A stretch of DNA of 64,000 nt, taken from NCBI RefSeq assembly GCF_000266945.1, contig NC_018025.1:2170001-2234000 (forward strand), written 5' to 3'. Positions 18,934 through 27,486 of the stretch are shown here, in pieces. Position 1 is the first letter of the stretch; each line of letters starts with the position of its first letter. This stretch comes from Desulfomonile tiedjei DSM 6799. Its GTDB lineage: Bacteria; Desulfobacterota; Desulfomonilia; Desulfomonilales; Desulfomonilaceae. Both the position numbers and the translations under genes were made by a program. The notes beneath the pieces are model-generated. The model was not told the origin of the DNA, did not search any database, and saw nothing but the letters and a program-made list of their open reading frames with translations.

Positions 18934-20181
18934 TTATTTTTGCTTCAGCAGGGCCAGGGATTGATCGATTGCGTCCAAGGTCAATCTCAAGTCCTCCTCG
19001 GTGTGCCGATAATTGATATACCCGTGATGGAAAGGCGAGAAAAAGAACCCTCTTCGGATGAGTTGTGCGTAAAAATCCGTTCGTTTGGTTTTGTATGCAC
19101 CTGTCTCATCCTTCCTAAAGGTGAGGTAGAACATCGGGGCGACTCCGGTCAGTTCGGCTCCCACGTCGTGCTTGTCGATTAACTGCTGGATTTGCCGGAT
19201 AAATCTCCCGCCTTTCTCCCAGATATTGTCGAGCACATTGTCCCGCTCAAGGATTTCTATCGTCTTGAGCGCTGCTATGAAGGCATCGCTGTTGGGGAAA
19301 AACGTCGAAGAGATGAAGAGCTTGTGGGCAGCCGCCATCATAACTTCCTTTTTCCCTGTTACTACCGAAATGGGATAACCGTTGGCGATTGCCTTTCCAA
19401 GGACACTCAGATCGGGCGTGACTCCATAGAGTTTCTGAGCTCCGCCCATTGAAAGCCGAAACCCGGTGCGAATTTCATCATAAATCAACACAGTCCCATA
19501 CCTGTTGGCAATTTCCCTTACACCTTCGAGGAATCCGGGATTCGGGACCTGCATCTTTTGATGATTGGGATGGCCGAAAGGAGTCATGATGATAGCCGCG
19601 GTGTCGTTGCCGTGTTTTGTCATCAAATCTTCTAACTGGTCAAGGTTGTTGTACTGAAACTCAAAGACATCCTCGTACATTTTGGCAGGTATTCCGCCTT
19701 TCATTTCAACACACCAGTCATGCCATCCGTGATATCCGCAGCGCATTACTCTGAGTTTATTCGTGTACGCCCTCGCGATACGGATACTTGCGCTGGTGGC
19801 ATCAGAGCCTGTTTTCAAAAAGATACTCAGCTCGGAAGAGGGCACCAATTCCGTAAGCTTCCTGGCGAGCAGATTCTGGTATTTTTGAGTCAGTGTAAAA
19901 CAAAATCCCTTGTCTCTTATCTGCCTGTAGACTGCTTCGTCCACCTCTTCTTCACGGTACCCCAGGATTATGGGACCATAACCGCAAAGAAAATCGATGA
20001 ATTCATTGCCATCGACATCGGTAAGACGACAGCCTTTTCCGGTTTCAAGAAAGATTGGATACTCTCCATCAATGAAATCGGCCGGCTTTCTAGCACCCAG
20101 AACGCCACCGGGAATCAATGTAGTTGCTTCATCGAACAGCTCACGGCTTTTGGTGATATTCAGTTTTTCCATTTCTTTCAT
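18934..20181 (-). CDS. Class III aminotransferase (glutamate-1-semialdehyde aminomutase-like)
   Basis: This is a PLP-dependent fold-type I enzyme of 415 residues. Recognisable are the N-terminal IPGGVLGARKP, the PLP-phosphate contacts TGSDATSASIRIAR, YHGWHDW, the cofactor-ring Asp in LIYDEIRTGFR and the Schiff-base Lys in VLGKAIANGYP. The family contains glutamate-1-semialdehyde aminomutases and omega-amino-acid transaminases. The GSA aminomutase itself normally reads GGGFPVGAYGG after the Lys; here the context is different (NGYPISVVTG), so a catabolic transaminase is more likely. AGGAGA lies six bases before the ATG. It sits 20 bases downstream of the saccharopine-dehydrogenase-like gene, so the pair forms an operon. 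Confidence 0.9.
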   Translation of the reverse strand: MKEMEKLNITKSRELFDEATTLIPGGVLGARKPADFIDGEYPIFLETGKGCRLTDVDGNEFIDFLCGYGPIILGYREEEVDEAVYRQIRDKGFCFTLTQKYQNLLARKLTELVPSSELSIFLKTGSDATSASIRIARAYTNKLRVMRCGYHGWHDWCVEMKGGIPAKMYEDVFEFQYNNLDQLEDLMTKHGNDTAAIIMTPFGHPNHQKMQVPNPGFLEGVREIANRYGTVLIYDEIRTGFRLSMGGAQKLYGVTPDLSVLGKAIANGYPISVVTGKKEVMMAAAHKLFISSTFFPNSDAFIAALKTIEILERDNVLDNIWEKGGRFIRQIQQLIDKHDVGAELTGVAPMFYLTFRKDETGAYKTKRTDFYAQLIRRGFFFSPFHHGYINYRHTEEDLRLTLDAIDQSLALLKQK

Positions 20182-20201
20182 AGAGCGTCTCCTGTTCCGA
20201 G

Positions 20202-21344
20202 CTAGACCTGAAGTAATGACGAAATCGTCTCTGTCTGGTGGATTCTTGCACCTCTCTTCAGAAATTCTGCAAGAAACTTCGCCGGATCGATGCAGCCTTC
20301 CGGAGCGACCACGCCTTTTTCCGTCACATCACCTGCATTCATCATGAGCGCTGCAATGGAAGCCGGAAGACCCGTCCCGGGAGCCATCCTTCCCACCATA
20401 TCGGCTGTGTAGGTTACCTGCTTGCCGTCTCTTTGACCTTTGACAATGACTTTGAGGCCCGATGACTGCGGTCCGTTGTCTCTTCCTTGAGGAATAGTTT
20501 CCCAAAGCTTCAACGCAAGGTCATAGGGGGTTATTGTTGTTCCTTTAATATCCCTCGGTTCAGTGCCCAAGAAACCTGTGTCCTTCTGTAATTTTATCAG
20601 ATCGTCCACCCATTCGGGAATGAGTGCGCCTTTGATTATAACGTTTTTGACGTCTTTTATGTATTTGGGGATAGTCAATGGCTGTGGATGCCCGACATAG
20701 CGCATCTTGCAGGTGCCAAGGGGTTCCAGGAAATCTGCTGCAATTTCTCCCGTTCCTCCTTCCACATGGACCAGTTCACCGTCTATGTACTGGGGAACTT
20801 TTCCAAGGGTCATGTGGAGGCTGTGATCCCAGGCAGCTCCTGCAAGCTCGGCAATGCTCACCACCCAGTACAGGAAAATTTCGTCTACGCTGTCCAGACG
20901 GTCCGCGTACCATTTCACAAGGACATTGTTGGTCCCCGGATCGGAACCCATGCCGGTAAGAACGGTGATTCCAGCGTCTCTCGCGATTTTGTCTATCTCG
21001 GAATTGAAGAGAATCTCGGTTCCTTCGTAGTCGTCACAAATGTCAATATAGTTTACCTTGGCTTCGACTGCCGCTTTTGCGACAGGTACCGCGGTCTTGT
21101 AAAATGGGCCTGCGCAGTTGATCACGACATCGACTTCCTTGAACGCTTTCACCATGCCGTCGTGATCGTTCACGTCCATTTTGATGAGCTTTGCTTTTTC
21201 ACTATCGCGCAGCTTGGGAGTCAATCTTGCCGGGTCCGGATACAAATCGCCCAGAAGAACGCTCGCCACCTGTGGTTGTTTTATCAGGTCCCGACCGACG
21301 CCCTGGCCCATACCTCCGGCTCCGCCTAATATAAATGCACGCAT
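20202..21344 (-). CDS. Saccharopine-dehydrogenase-like NAD(P)H oxidoreductase
   Basis: The 380-residue protein opens with a Rossmann motif, ILGGAGGMGQG, then VVINCAGPF and a MGSDPGTNN segment typical of the saccharopine dehydrogenase NADP-binding family. The C-terminal domain (GTCKMRYVGHPQPLTIP; MVGRMAPGTGLPAS) matches the family's substrate domain. Known members form or cleave saccharopine, carboxynorspermidine or related secondary amines by reductive condensation of an amine and a carbonyl compound. Together with the neighbouring aminotransferase it suggests amino-acid handling in the island. The strong GAGGAGG site supports the ATG at 21344. The true substrate is unknown. Confidence 0.88.
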   Translation of the reverse strand: MRAFILGGAGGMGQGVGRDLIKQPQVASVLLGDLYPDPARLTPKLRDSEKAKLIKMDVNDHDGMVKAFKEVDVVINCAGPFYKTAVPVAKAAVEAKVNYIDICDDYEGTEILFNSEIDKIARDAGITVLTGMGSDPGTNNVLVKWYADRLDSVDEIFLYWVVSIAELAGAAWDHSLHMTLGKVPQYIDGELVHVEGGTGEIAADFLEPLGTCKMRYVGHPQPLTIPKYIKDVKNVIIKGALIPEWVDDLIKLQKDTGFLGTEPRDIKGTTITPYDLALKLWETIPQGRDNGPQSSGLKVIVKGQRDGKQVTYTADMVGRMAPGTGLPASIAALMMNAGDVTEKGVVAPEGCIDPAKFLAEFLKRGARIHQTETISSLLQV

Positions 21345-21417
21345 ATTTCATTCCTCCTCAATATTCGGATTGTTCCGCTCCACCGTTCTCGTGGATTTGC
21401 GGACTCGATATCGACTT

Positions 21418-21843
21418 TTACTCAGTAGTGGGGCTTATGAATTCCCCATCCAGTATTTCAGTGAGCACCCCGTGCAATGCGCCCGGAGGGTCTATGAATG
21501 CATAACGATTTCCAAAAAGATAACGAGGCTCACGGTCTATGGTGTTCCTGCCGGCACGGTGCAGCTCCTCAAGAGCTTCTTCCACATCGTCGACGCGGTA
21601 TGATATAAGGAAAAGGCCTTCGCCTCGATGATCCAGGAATCTTGCCACTTCACAAGCGGGATTGGTCGGTTCCATGATTTCTACGGCAACGCCTCCAACC
21701 AGATAGCGAATCACTCGTATGGATTCTTCAGGTGCAACATACTCACATATCGGTTCCAGCCCCAAAGTCCCTTCATAGACCTTACGAGCCTCATGAACAC
21801 TCCTGACAGCAAAACAGATGTGGTCGATTTCTTTTACTTTCAC
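21418..21843 (-). CDS. VOC-family protein, methylmalonyl-CoA epimerase-like
   Basis: This 141-residue vicinal-oxygen-chelate protein has two beta-alpha-beta-beta-beta modules. Metal ligands expected for the fold are His in IDHICFAV, Glu in VAVEIMEP, His in PGALHGVLTEIL and the terminal Glu. The strand LGLEPICEY and the VEIMEP motif are like methylmalonyl-CoA epimerases, which interconvert the (R) and (S) forms and would serve the mutase encoded at 28400-30435. It starts with GTG, preceded by GAGGAGAGAGG. Another VOC activity (lyase, dioxygenase-like) cannot be excluded. Confidence 0.8.
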   Translation of the reverse strand: MKVKEIDHICFAVRSVHEARKVYEGTLGLEPICEYVAPEESIRVIRYLVGGVAVEIMEPTNPACEVARFLDHRGEGLFLISYRVDDVEEALEELHRAGRNTIDREPRYLFGNRYAFIDPPGALHGVLTEILDGEFISPTTE

Positions 21844-22244
21844 GAATGCCTCTCTCCTCGGGGGCTCTTTCCCATGTTACGCATCCCATATCAGTGGGAA
21901 AGCAGTTGCTCGAAGTGGCAAATGACGCGCTGTGTATTGAAGGATGAGGTGAACAAGGCATGTCGGATACACCGGCCTTCGTAAGACCCTGAGCGTCTCC
22001 CGGACCGCTGATGACCGTCCTTGTTACCGAAAAGAGAGGCAGAAAACCGTGGTTAATCACTGAAAAATGCCGGTATTTTTCCGCATGTTAAGATTATATC
22101 GGGAGCGGACTTCCCGTCAAGCACAATCTTGATCTTGATTTATTTGTAATGTTTCAGTTTCGGGCGGCGGTCTGGAAAGCTTTTTGTCGAGAGGATAGGT
22201 TTTAGCTGCTCCTGATCTGGCAATACTCATTTCAAAAAAATAAC

Positions 22245-22412
22245 TTGACAGAACTGCTCTAGTAATGTTACCCGAATGGTGCACTGTATACAGTGCACCG
22301 TATACGCGCCGACTGAAGGTTCGCAAGAGAGAGGCAGATACCAACCGTGGCGCACCGACATCACAGGTAACGGCAAGGGGGGTTGACACTCCGGAATCTA
22401 AAGACCTATTGG
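22245..22412 (+). promoter_or_regulatory. Candidate promoters upstream of the CoA-transferase operon
   Basis: Two TTGACA boxes lie at 22245-22250 and 22383-22388. The second is followed after 18 bases by TATTGG, a passable -10; the first lacks a good -10 (TTACCC at 17 bases) but overlaps the operator-like palindrome at 22278. The remaining 21844-22520 gap shows no other gene I trust; a short frame from 22465 with a good ribosome site overlaps the transferase and looks spurious. Confidence 0.4.
22278..22299. promoter_or_regulatory. Perfect 22-bp palindrome, candidate GntR-type operator
   Basis: GGTGCACTGTA is followed directly by its reverse complement TACAGTGCACC, and a second GTATAC follows at 22300. 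The core TGTATACA is common in operators of FadR/FCD-type GntR regulators, one of which is encoded at 27487 in the same cluster. It lies 28 bases after a TTGACA box, where binding would block transcription. Confidence 0.6.
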
Positions 22413-22522
22413 CTCCCGTCCTCGTAAGGCCGCTTACGAACGCTGCCGTTCCCTGGAGGTGCGCATGAGCAAGGGCCAATTATTCATTTTATTGAGCATG
22501 AAATTCGAGCGAGGTGGCAAGT

Positions 22523-23710
22523 ATGGAATCCCTCAGAAACTTGAAAGTTCTTTCGTTGGAGCAGGCGACTGTTGTGCCGTACTTGACCTATCGCCTTGCT
22601 ATGGACGGTATGGAGGTTATCCGCCTGGAACATCCGGTGTACGGTGATCCCAATCGTATGATCGGCGAGAACGTGCTCGATGAAGAACGTATGAATGCTT
22701 ATTTTCTTTGCATTAATGCCGGGAAGAAGGCTCTTACGCTCAATCTTGCCGAGCCCAAAGGGCAGGAACTCTTGAGAGCCTTGATTCGAGAGCTGAACGT
22801 CGACATTTTTGTTACCAATCAGCTCCCCAAAAATTATCGCAAGCTCGGCATTGATTACGACTCCCTCAAAGCTGTAAAGGAAGACATCATATGGCTGGGA
22901 GTGACAGGATTCGGACCTGACAGCAATGAAGGCGCATACGACCCCATTCTTCAAGCCCGTTCCGGACTCATGGAAATGACAGGTGAGGCGGATGGCGATC
23001 CTCAGGTATTGGGAATTCCATTGCCTGATATGGGAACCAGTGAGCACGCTTATGGTTTGCTGATGAAGGCTCTTTTCAACCGGGCAGTGTCAGGTCAAGG
23101 CACCCGAATCGATTTGTCCATGTTCGAATCATCAGTATCCTGGATGACGGTTCCCATAACCATGACGGCTTCCTTTGCGAAAAAGATCACTCGTCGCGGC
23201 AATACCCACGAATTTTTTGCTCCCGTTTCGGTTTATCAGACAAACAATGGATTTATCTATCTGGCGGTAGGCAACGATCGCCAATGGAAGGCCATGGTCT
23301 CTCAGGACCTTTTCAAGGCTCTTGACAAACCGGAGTACGAGAAGAACATGGGACGCATCAAAGACGTTGTCAATCTGAACGCAGCCCTGAATGCCATTAC
23401 TCGAGAACATAGTTCCGAAAAGCTTATAGAGTTCTTCACATCCATTACTGTTCCGGTGAGCAAAATCAGTTCCGTGAGTGAGACCATTGCAGATTCGCTC
23501 GTTCAGCGGAGGCTGTTGTCATCGAGCGATCCAAAGACCAAAACCAGCATTACTCTTGCGCCTCCACCCAATATGACAACCTTTCTTGAGAGCAGCGAAC
23601 GTCAAATGACATTTCCTCCTCGCTTTGGGGAACATAATTATGAGTATTACGGTCGATTGGGACTTTCAAACGAGAATATCGCCAATCTCAAGACGGAAGG
23701 CATCATTTAG
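22523..23710 (+). CDS. Class III CoA-transferase (CaiB/BaiF family)
   Basis: This family III CoA-transferase of about 395 residues moves CoA from one acyl-CoA to another acid through an aspartyl-CoA intermediate. The N-terminal NLKVLSLEQATVVPYLTYRLA differs a little from the usual 'VLDLSrvlAGP' opening but the fold signatures follow: LEHPVYGDPNR, NLAEPKGQELL, and the nucleophilic Asp in LPDMGTSEHAYG, then GQGTRIDLSMFES. The ATG at 22523 is preceded by GAGGTGG; a GTG at 22514 is the alternative. It is the first gene of the transferase-etfB-etfA-acyl-CoA dehydrogenase run, so it likely activates the acid that the dehydrogenase then oxidises or reduces. Confidence 0.92.
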   Translation: MESLRNLKVLSLEQATVVPYLTYRLAMDGMEVIRLEHPVYGDPNRMIGENVLDEERMNAYFLCINAGKKALTLNLAEPKGQELLRALIRELNVDIFVTNQLPKNYRKLGIDYDSLKAVKEDIIWLGVTGFGPDSNEGAYDPILQARSGLMEMTGEADGDPQVLGIPLPDMGTSEHAYGLLMKALFNRAVSGQGTRIDLSMFESSVSWMTVPITMTASFAKKITRRGNTHEFFAPVSVYQTNNGFIYLAVGNDRQWKAMVSQDLFKALDKPEYEKNMGRIKDVVNLNAALNAITREHSSEKLIEFFTSITVPVSKISSVSETIADSLVQRRLLSSSDPKTKTSITLAPPPNMTTFLESSERQMTFPPRFGEHNYEYYGRLGLSNENIANLKTEGII

Positions 23711-23760
23711 CTCTTGAGCGACTCGACAAAAGACCACAGCCAAGATAGAAAGATCGTATT

Positions 23761-24552
23761 ATGAATATCATCGTTCTCATCAAGCAGGTCCCCAACACTA
23801 CGGACGTAAAACTCGATCCTAAAACCGGCAATCTCATTCGAGAAGGTATTGAAACCATAATCAATCCCGATGATCTGCACGCGCTTGAGACAGCGGTCAC
23901 TTTAAAAGAAACGATCGACGCCACGGTAACGGTTCTGACCATGGGACCCCCTCAGGCCATCGACGCCCTGTCGGAGGCAATCGGGATGGGCGCTGATAAG
24001 GCAGTTTTACTTTCCGACAAAGCATTTGCCGGTGCAGACACCTGGGCGACTTCGTACACCCTTGGAAAAGCGATCCAACATATTGGAGAATTCGATCTTA
24101 TCCTGGCGGGCCGTCAGGCCATAGATGGTGATACCGCTCAGGTCGGTCCGCAGGTCGCTGATTTCTTGGGCCTGCCACAAGTGACATATGTTTTCGATAT
24201 CGAATCGGTCAATAACGACCACATTGTTGTCAAGCGCCGACTCGAAGACGGTTACGAACGGATTCAATGCAACTTGCCTGCTCTCTTGACTCTTATACCT
24301 GCTGCGAAGGAGCCCAGATATCCGCTCATTTCCAGGCTGCTCCTGGCCTGTCGTGAAAAGGCTCCCATCAAGATTTGGAACGCAGCGGATATTCGTGTCA
24401 CTACGGCCGAGATCGGTTTGGACGGTTCTCTCACCCAGGTCATGAAAACCTTTGCTCCCAAATTCGAGCGTCAAGGACAACTCCTGGAGGGAAACACGGT
24501 GGATGTGGTGCAAAATCTCGTTGCACAGTTTAAGGAAAACAAGCTGATATGA
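23761..24552 (+). CDS. etfB: Electron transfer flavoprotein beta subunit
   Basis: This is the 263-residue beta subunit of an electron transfer flavoprotein. MNIIVLIKQVPNTTDVKLD at the N-terminus, INPDDLHALETAVTLKE, TMGPPQAIDALSEAIGMGADKAVLLSD and the FAD/AMP-binding LAGRQAIDGDTAQVGPQ are all typical. It forms a heterodimer with the product of the next gene and passes electrons between acyl-CoA dehydrogenase and membrane or ferredoxin partners. Its pairing with a ferredoxin-bearing alpha subunit resembles the CarD/CarE type from caffeyl-CoA reductase, which bifurcates electrons. Confidence 0.95.
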   Translation: MNIIVLIKQVPNTTDVKLDPKTGNLIREGIETIINPDDLHALETAVTLKETIDATVTVLTMGPPQAIDALSEAIGMGADKAVLLSDKAFAGADTWATSYTLGKAIQHIGEFDLILAGRQAIDGDTAQVGPQVADFLGLPQVTYVFDIESVNNDHIVVKRRLEDGYERIQCNLPALLTLIPAAKEPRYPLISRLLLACREKAPIKIWNAADIRVTTAEIGLDGSLTQVMKTFAPKFERQGQLLEGNTVDVVQNLVAQFKENKLI

Positions 24553-24663
24553 GCAGCTTAATGAAAGAAGTGAAATCGGGGGACATTCTTTAGAAGAAGG
24601 TCCACACAATATTCCTTCTTTGAATGCCGGTGTAACAAGGGCTCATGAATATACGAGGTCATC

Positions 24664-25863
24664 ATGGCAATCTGGGTTGAAGTCGATCTTTGTGACGGGT
24701 GCAGGCGTTGTACGCGAGCCTGCCCTTATGACGCCATGGAAATACGGGAAGGTAAGGCATATATCGGGGAGCGCTGCACATCCTGCGGCGCATGCATGGA
24801 GGTCTGTCGCAGTAAGGCCATTGTCACCGATGCGCAACCCAGGATCATACCGGATTTCAGCAATTATACCGGCGCTTGGGTGTTTGCCGAACAGCGTAGA
24901 GGCCAATTGCAGCGGGTTTCCGTGGAATTACTCGGTAAAGCCCAGGAATTGGCCAAGGTTCTGAACCACAAAGTTTCGGCAGTTCTGATCGGGCACGAGG
25001 TGTCCGATCTCGCGAAGACCCTTATTCAGTTCGGAGCGGACACAGTATACCTCGTCGAGCACGAGACGCTGAAAGAGTATCGCACTGAGGCGTATGCTCA
25101 CGTTTTTAAGGAGCTGGTTACCGAGCACAAACCGAACATTCTCCTCATGGGCGCTACCCATATCGGCCGAGACCTTGCCCCGAGAGTGTCCAGATGCGTG
25201 GGGTCGGGATTAACGGCGGATTGCACGGAGCTTTCCATCCATCCCGAGGAAGGCATACTCTTGCAGACCCGACCGGCTTTCGGCGGCAATGTCATGGCGA
25301 CCATAGCCAATCGATTTTCGCGTCCCCAAATGGCCACGGTAAGGCCCGGAGTCATGGAAGTGATTCCTACTCCGGAAAAAGAAGGTTCCGTTATCACCCA
25401 TGTCACTCAGCTTACTGAGGAACAGATTGGCACCAGGATTTTGGAGATCGTGAAAGAGCCGAAAACGCATGGTAATCTGACTGAAGCAAAAATCATCGTA
25501 GCAGGCGGAAGAGGGGTGAACGATGCCGCAGGATTCGAGTTGCTCGGCAGCTTGGCGGCAGCGTTGGGTGCCGAGCTCGCCGGAACCCGGGTAGCTTTCG
25601 AGGAAGGCTGGATACCTGCTTCCAGGCAAGTCGGTCAGACCGGAGTGACGGTTCGCCCGGATCTGTACATAGCGTGCGGCATATCAGGGGCTATTCAGCA
25701 TCGAGCAGGAATGATGGATTCCAAGTTCATTGTGGCCATAAACAAAGACCCTTACGCTCCCATCTTCAAGGTGGCAGATTGGGGGATTGTCGGGGATTTG
25801 TTCGACGTGGTTCCCGAGTTGACCAAGCAGTTGCAGGCTGCCTGTCAGATTATGTGCGACTAG
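24664..25863 (+). CDS. etfA: Electron transfer flavoprotein alpha subunit with N-terminal 2x[4Fe-4S] ferredoxin domain
   Basis: The first about 60 residues carry two [4Fe-4S] motifs, CDGCRRCTRACPYD and CTSCGACMEVCRSK. After a linker follows a complete EtfA: WVFAEQRRGQLQ, LLMGATHIGRDLAPR, ADCTELS, TRPAFGGNVMATI, the FAD-binding GGRGVND and the C-terminal VGQTGVTVRPDLYIACGISGAIQH with NKDPYAPIF. The length of 399 residues fits EtfA plus the extra domain. Known ferredoxin-bearing EtfA proteins (CarE, LctC) act in electron-bifurcating complexes, so this ETF may couple acyl-CoA chemistry to ferredoxin. GAGGT precedes the ATG. Confidence 0.95.
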   Translation: MAIWVEVDLCDGCRRCTRACPYDAMEIREGKAYIGERCTSCGACMEVCRSKAIVTDAQPRIIPDFSNYTGAWVFAEQRRGQLQRVSVELLGKAQELAKVLNHKVSAVLIGHEVSDLAKTLIQFGADTVYLVEHETLKEYRTEAYAHVFKELVTEHKPNILLMGATHIGRDLAPRVSRCVGSGLTADCTELSIHPEEGILLQTRPAFGGNVMATIANRFSRPQMATVRPGVMEVIPTPEKEGSVITHVTQLTEEQIGTRILEIVKEPKTHGNLTEAKIIVAGGRGVNDAAGFELLGSLAAALGAELAGTRVAFEEGWIPASRQVGQTGVTVRPDLYIACGISGAIQHRAGMMDSKFIVAINKDPYAPIFKVADWGIVGDLFDVVPELTKQLQAACQIMCD

Positions 25864-25898
25864 GAAACTTCCACCGGCGCAGTCGATAAAGCGCCCAT

Positions 25899-26013
25899 GT
25901 GATGCCAATGGGTGTCCAAAAAAGTGACATTGGATGAAGCCAGCTCTGGCAGGTCTCCGAAGCGAAGTCAGGCTGTGCCGTTCGTAGCGAAGGAGATTTG
26001 CCAAGGCTGGCAA
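25899..26013 (+). repeat. Dispersed repeat family 3, copy 1
   Basis: The segment contains CTCCGAAGCGAAGTCAGGC and GTTCGTAGCGAAGGAGATTT, which are found in reverse orientation at 56894-57030. A third, partial copy lies at 62777-62826. Two arms, GGTCTCCGAAGCGAAGTCAG and CGTTCGTAGCGAAGGAGAT, are partly complementary. It is non-coding and lies between etfA and the acyl-CoA dehydrogenase gene. Confidence 0.7.
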
Positions 26014-26074
26014 TGAACAAGCTTCTCGACGTTACTTGCATGAAAGCGCATTAGTGCTGAGAAGGATTTCTGTG

Positions 26075-27208
26075 ATGATAAGGTCAAATCCGGAAGAGTT
26101 GATTCGGAAAAATATAGCGCGATTTGTTGATGCGGAAATAATTCCCGTAGCCCAGGAACTGGATAAACGTGGAGAGTTTCCGAGGGAAATATTCAAAAAA
26201 TTAGCGCAGATGGGTACTTTCGGGATGCGCTATCCTCGAAACAAAGGCGGCGCGGGCGGCAACACCACATTGTACTGTATTATGTGCGAAGAGCTTGCTC
26301 GAGGGCTCGTGAGTGTTGCCTCCATCACGGCCATGCAGTGCTTGATGGGCACGAATTTCCTGTTCCATTACGGGACGGAAGAAATGCGTGAACAATTCTT
26401 CTTGCCGGCAATGCGAGGCGAAAAGATAGGCTGCTTTTGCATGACGGAACCGGATGCAGGCTCGGATCTGGGTGCGATTACCACGAGAGCCACCCAAGCC
26501 GAAGGCGGATACCTGATCAACGGCATGAAAACGTGGGTCACGGACGGCCCGGAAGCCAGTTTCTACACGGTCATGTGCCAGACCGATCCGAAGAAGAAGC
26601 TGCGCGGAATCGGATATTTCTTCGTTCCGCGTGATTTGCCGGGCGTTTCGATCAGCCCTCGATTCGATTGTCTGGGAACCCGTACAACCCCAATCTGTGA
26701 GGTGGCTTTCAAGGATGTTTTCATTCCGACAGAGTATCGTCTGACTCCGGAAGGTGAGGGGTTGAATGCGTTTCTGAAGATTATCGCGGAAATTCGAGCA
26801 ATGACTGCCGCTTTGGCTATTGGGTTGCAGCGTGCAGCATTTGACGATTCAGTCAAGTATGCTAACGAACGAATGGCGTCCGGTCAGACTATCGGAAAAT
26901 TTCAGCTCATTCAGGCAAAAATAGCCAATATGGCGACTAACCTGGAGGCTTCAAAGCTGTTGACGTACAAGGCTACGGCAATGATCGATGCGGGCCGGGA
27001 TGCACTGAAAGAAGCATCTATGGCAAAATATTTCGCCACTGAAGCGGCCTGCAGCGCTGCAGACGAATGTACCCGCATATTCGCCGGTTATGGATATTCC
27101 ATGGAATATGCAGCGCAACGGTACTTCCGTGATACACGCTTCCTACTCAGTGGAGGCGGGACGCACGAAGTTCTTCAGAGCAATATCGCCCGATGGGTGG
27201 GAGTCTGA
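26075..27208 (+). CDS. Acyl-CoA dehydrogenase family protein lacking the usual catalytic Glu
   Basis: This is a 377-residue flavoprotein with all acyl-CoA dehydrogenase domains: CFCMTEPDAGSDLG, TWVTDGPEA, DCLGTRTTP and IFAGYGYSMEY. The C-terminal position that normally reads YEGT, and provides the catalytic base, reads SGGGTHEVLQ. A Glu at the start of helix G (IIAEIRAMT) lies one residue away from the alternative base position of isovaleryl-/long-chain enzymes. It may therefore use another base or act as an enoyl-CoA reductase. The start at 26075 has AAGGA upstream. Location after ferredoxin-EtfA suggests the two form a complex. Confidence 0.92.
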   Translation: MIRSNPEELIRKNIARFVDAEIIPVAQELDKRGEFPREIFKKLAQMGTFGMRYPRNKGGAGGNTTLYCIMCEELARGLVSVASITAMQCLMGTNFLFHYGTEEMREQFFLPAMRGEKIGCFCMTEPDAGSDLGAITTRATQAEGGYLINGMKTWVTDGPEASFYTVMCQTDPKKKLRGIGYFFVPRDLPGVSISPRFDCLGTRTTPICEVAFKDVFIPTEYRLTPEGEGLNAFLKIIAEIRAMTAALAIGLQRAAFDDSVKYANERMASGQTIGKFQLIQAKIANMATNLEASKLLTYKATAMIDAGRDALKEASMAKYFATEAACSAADECTRIFAGYGYSMEYAAQRYFRDTRFLLSGGGTHEVLQSNIARWVGV

Positions 27209-27486
27209 TAATATTATCCATGAATTCCCTGTGCATGACCTGTTAGAGGGTTATGCGCCAACTTATCGTGTTTTTGGTGGTTTGTTCCGGAGGAACATCA
27301 GATAATAGGCCGGCGATTCATCGCCGGTTAAGGAAAAACCTAATGATGCTCGAGTCCCGGAGGGACGGCTGATACACAAATTCCCGGCAATGAACTACCG
27401 GGCTATTTTCTTCAGTCCCTATGGGACAGAGGATTACAACAAGTTAGCGCCTATGCCCGTTAGGGGCTTAGGGGAGATAGTTAACA
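27209..27486. repeat. Intergenic stretch with several short palindromes
   Basis: Small palindromes of the REP kind follow one another: CCGGCGATTCATCGCCGG near 27311, GTCCCGGAGGGAC near 27355, CCCGGCAATGAACTACCGGG near 27383 and GTCCCTATGGGAC near 27417. They resemble a decayed repeat cluster. No gene is seen. The GntR promoter should lie at its right end. Confidence 0.5.

Noticed and set aside
22459-22647. Plus-strand 62-codon frame with GGAGG upstream, before the CoA-transferase gene
   Set aside because: It runs into the transferase gene in another frame and the C-terminal half is clearly the shadow of that gene.
27300-27440. Possible CRISPR array from the run of short palindromes
   Set aside because: The palindromes differ from one another and are not separated by spacers of constant length; no cas genes are near (the Cas4-like domain at 11882 is part of a HerA fusion).
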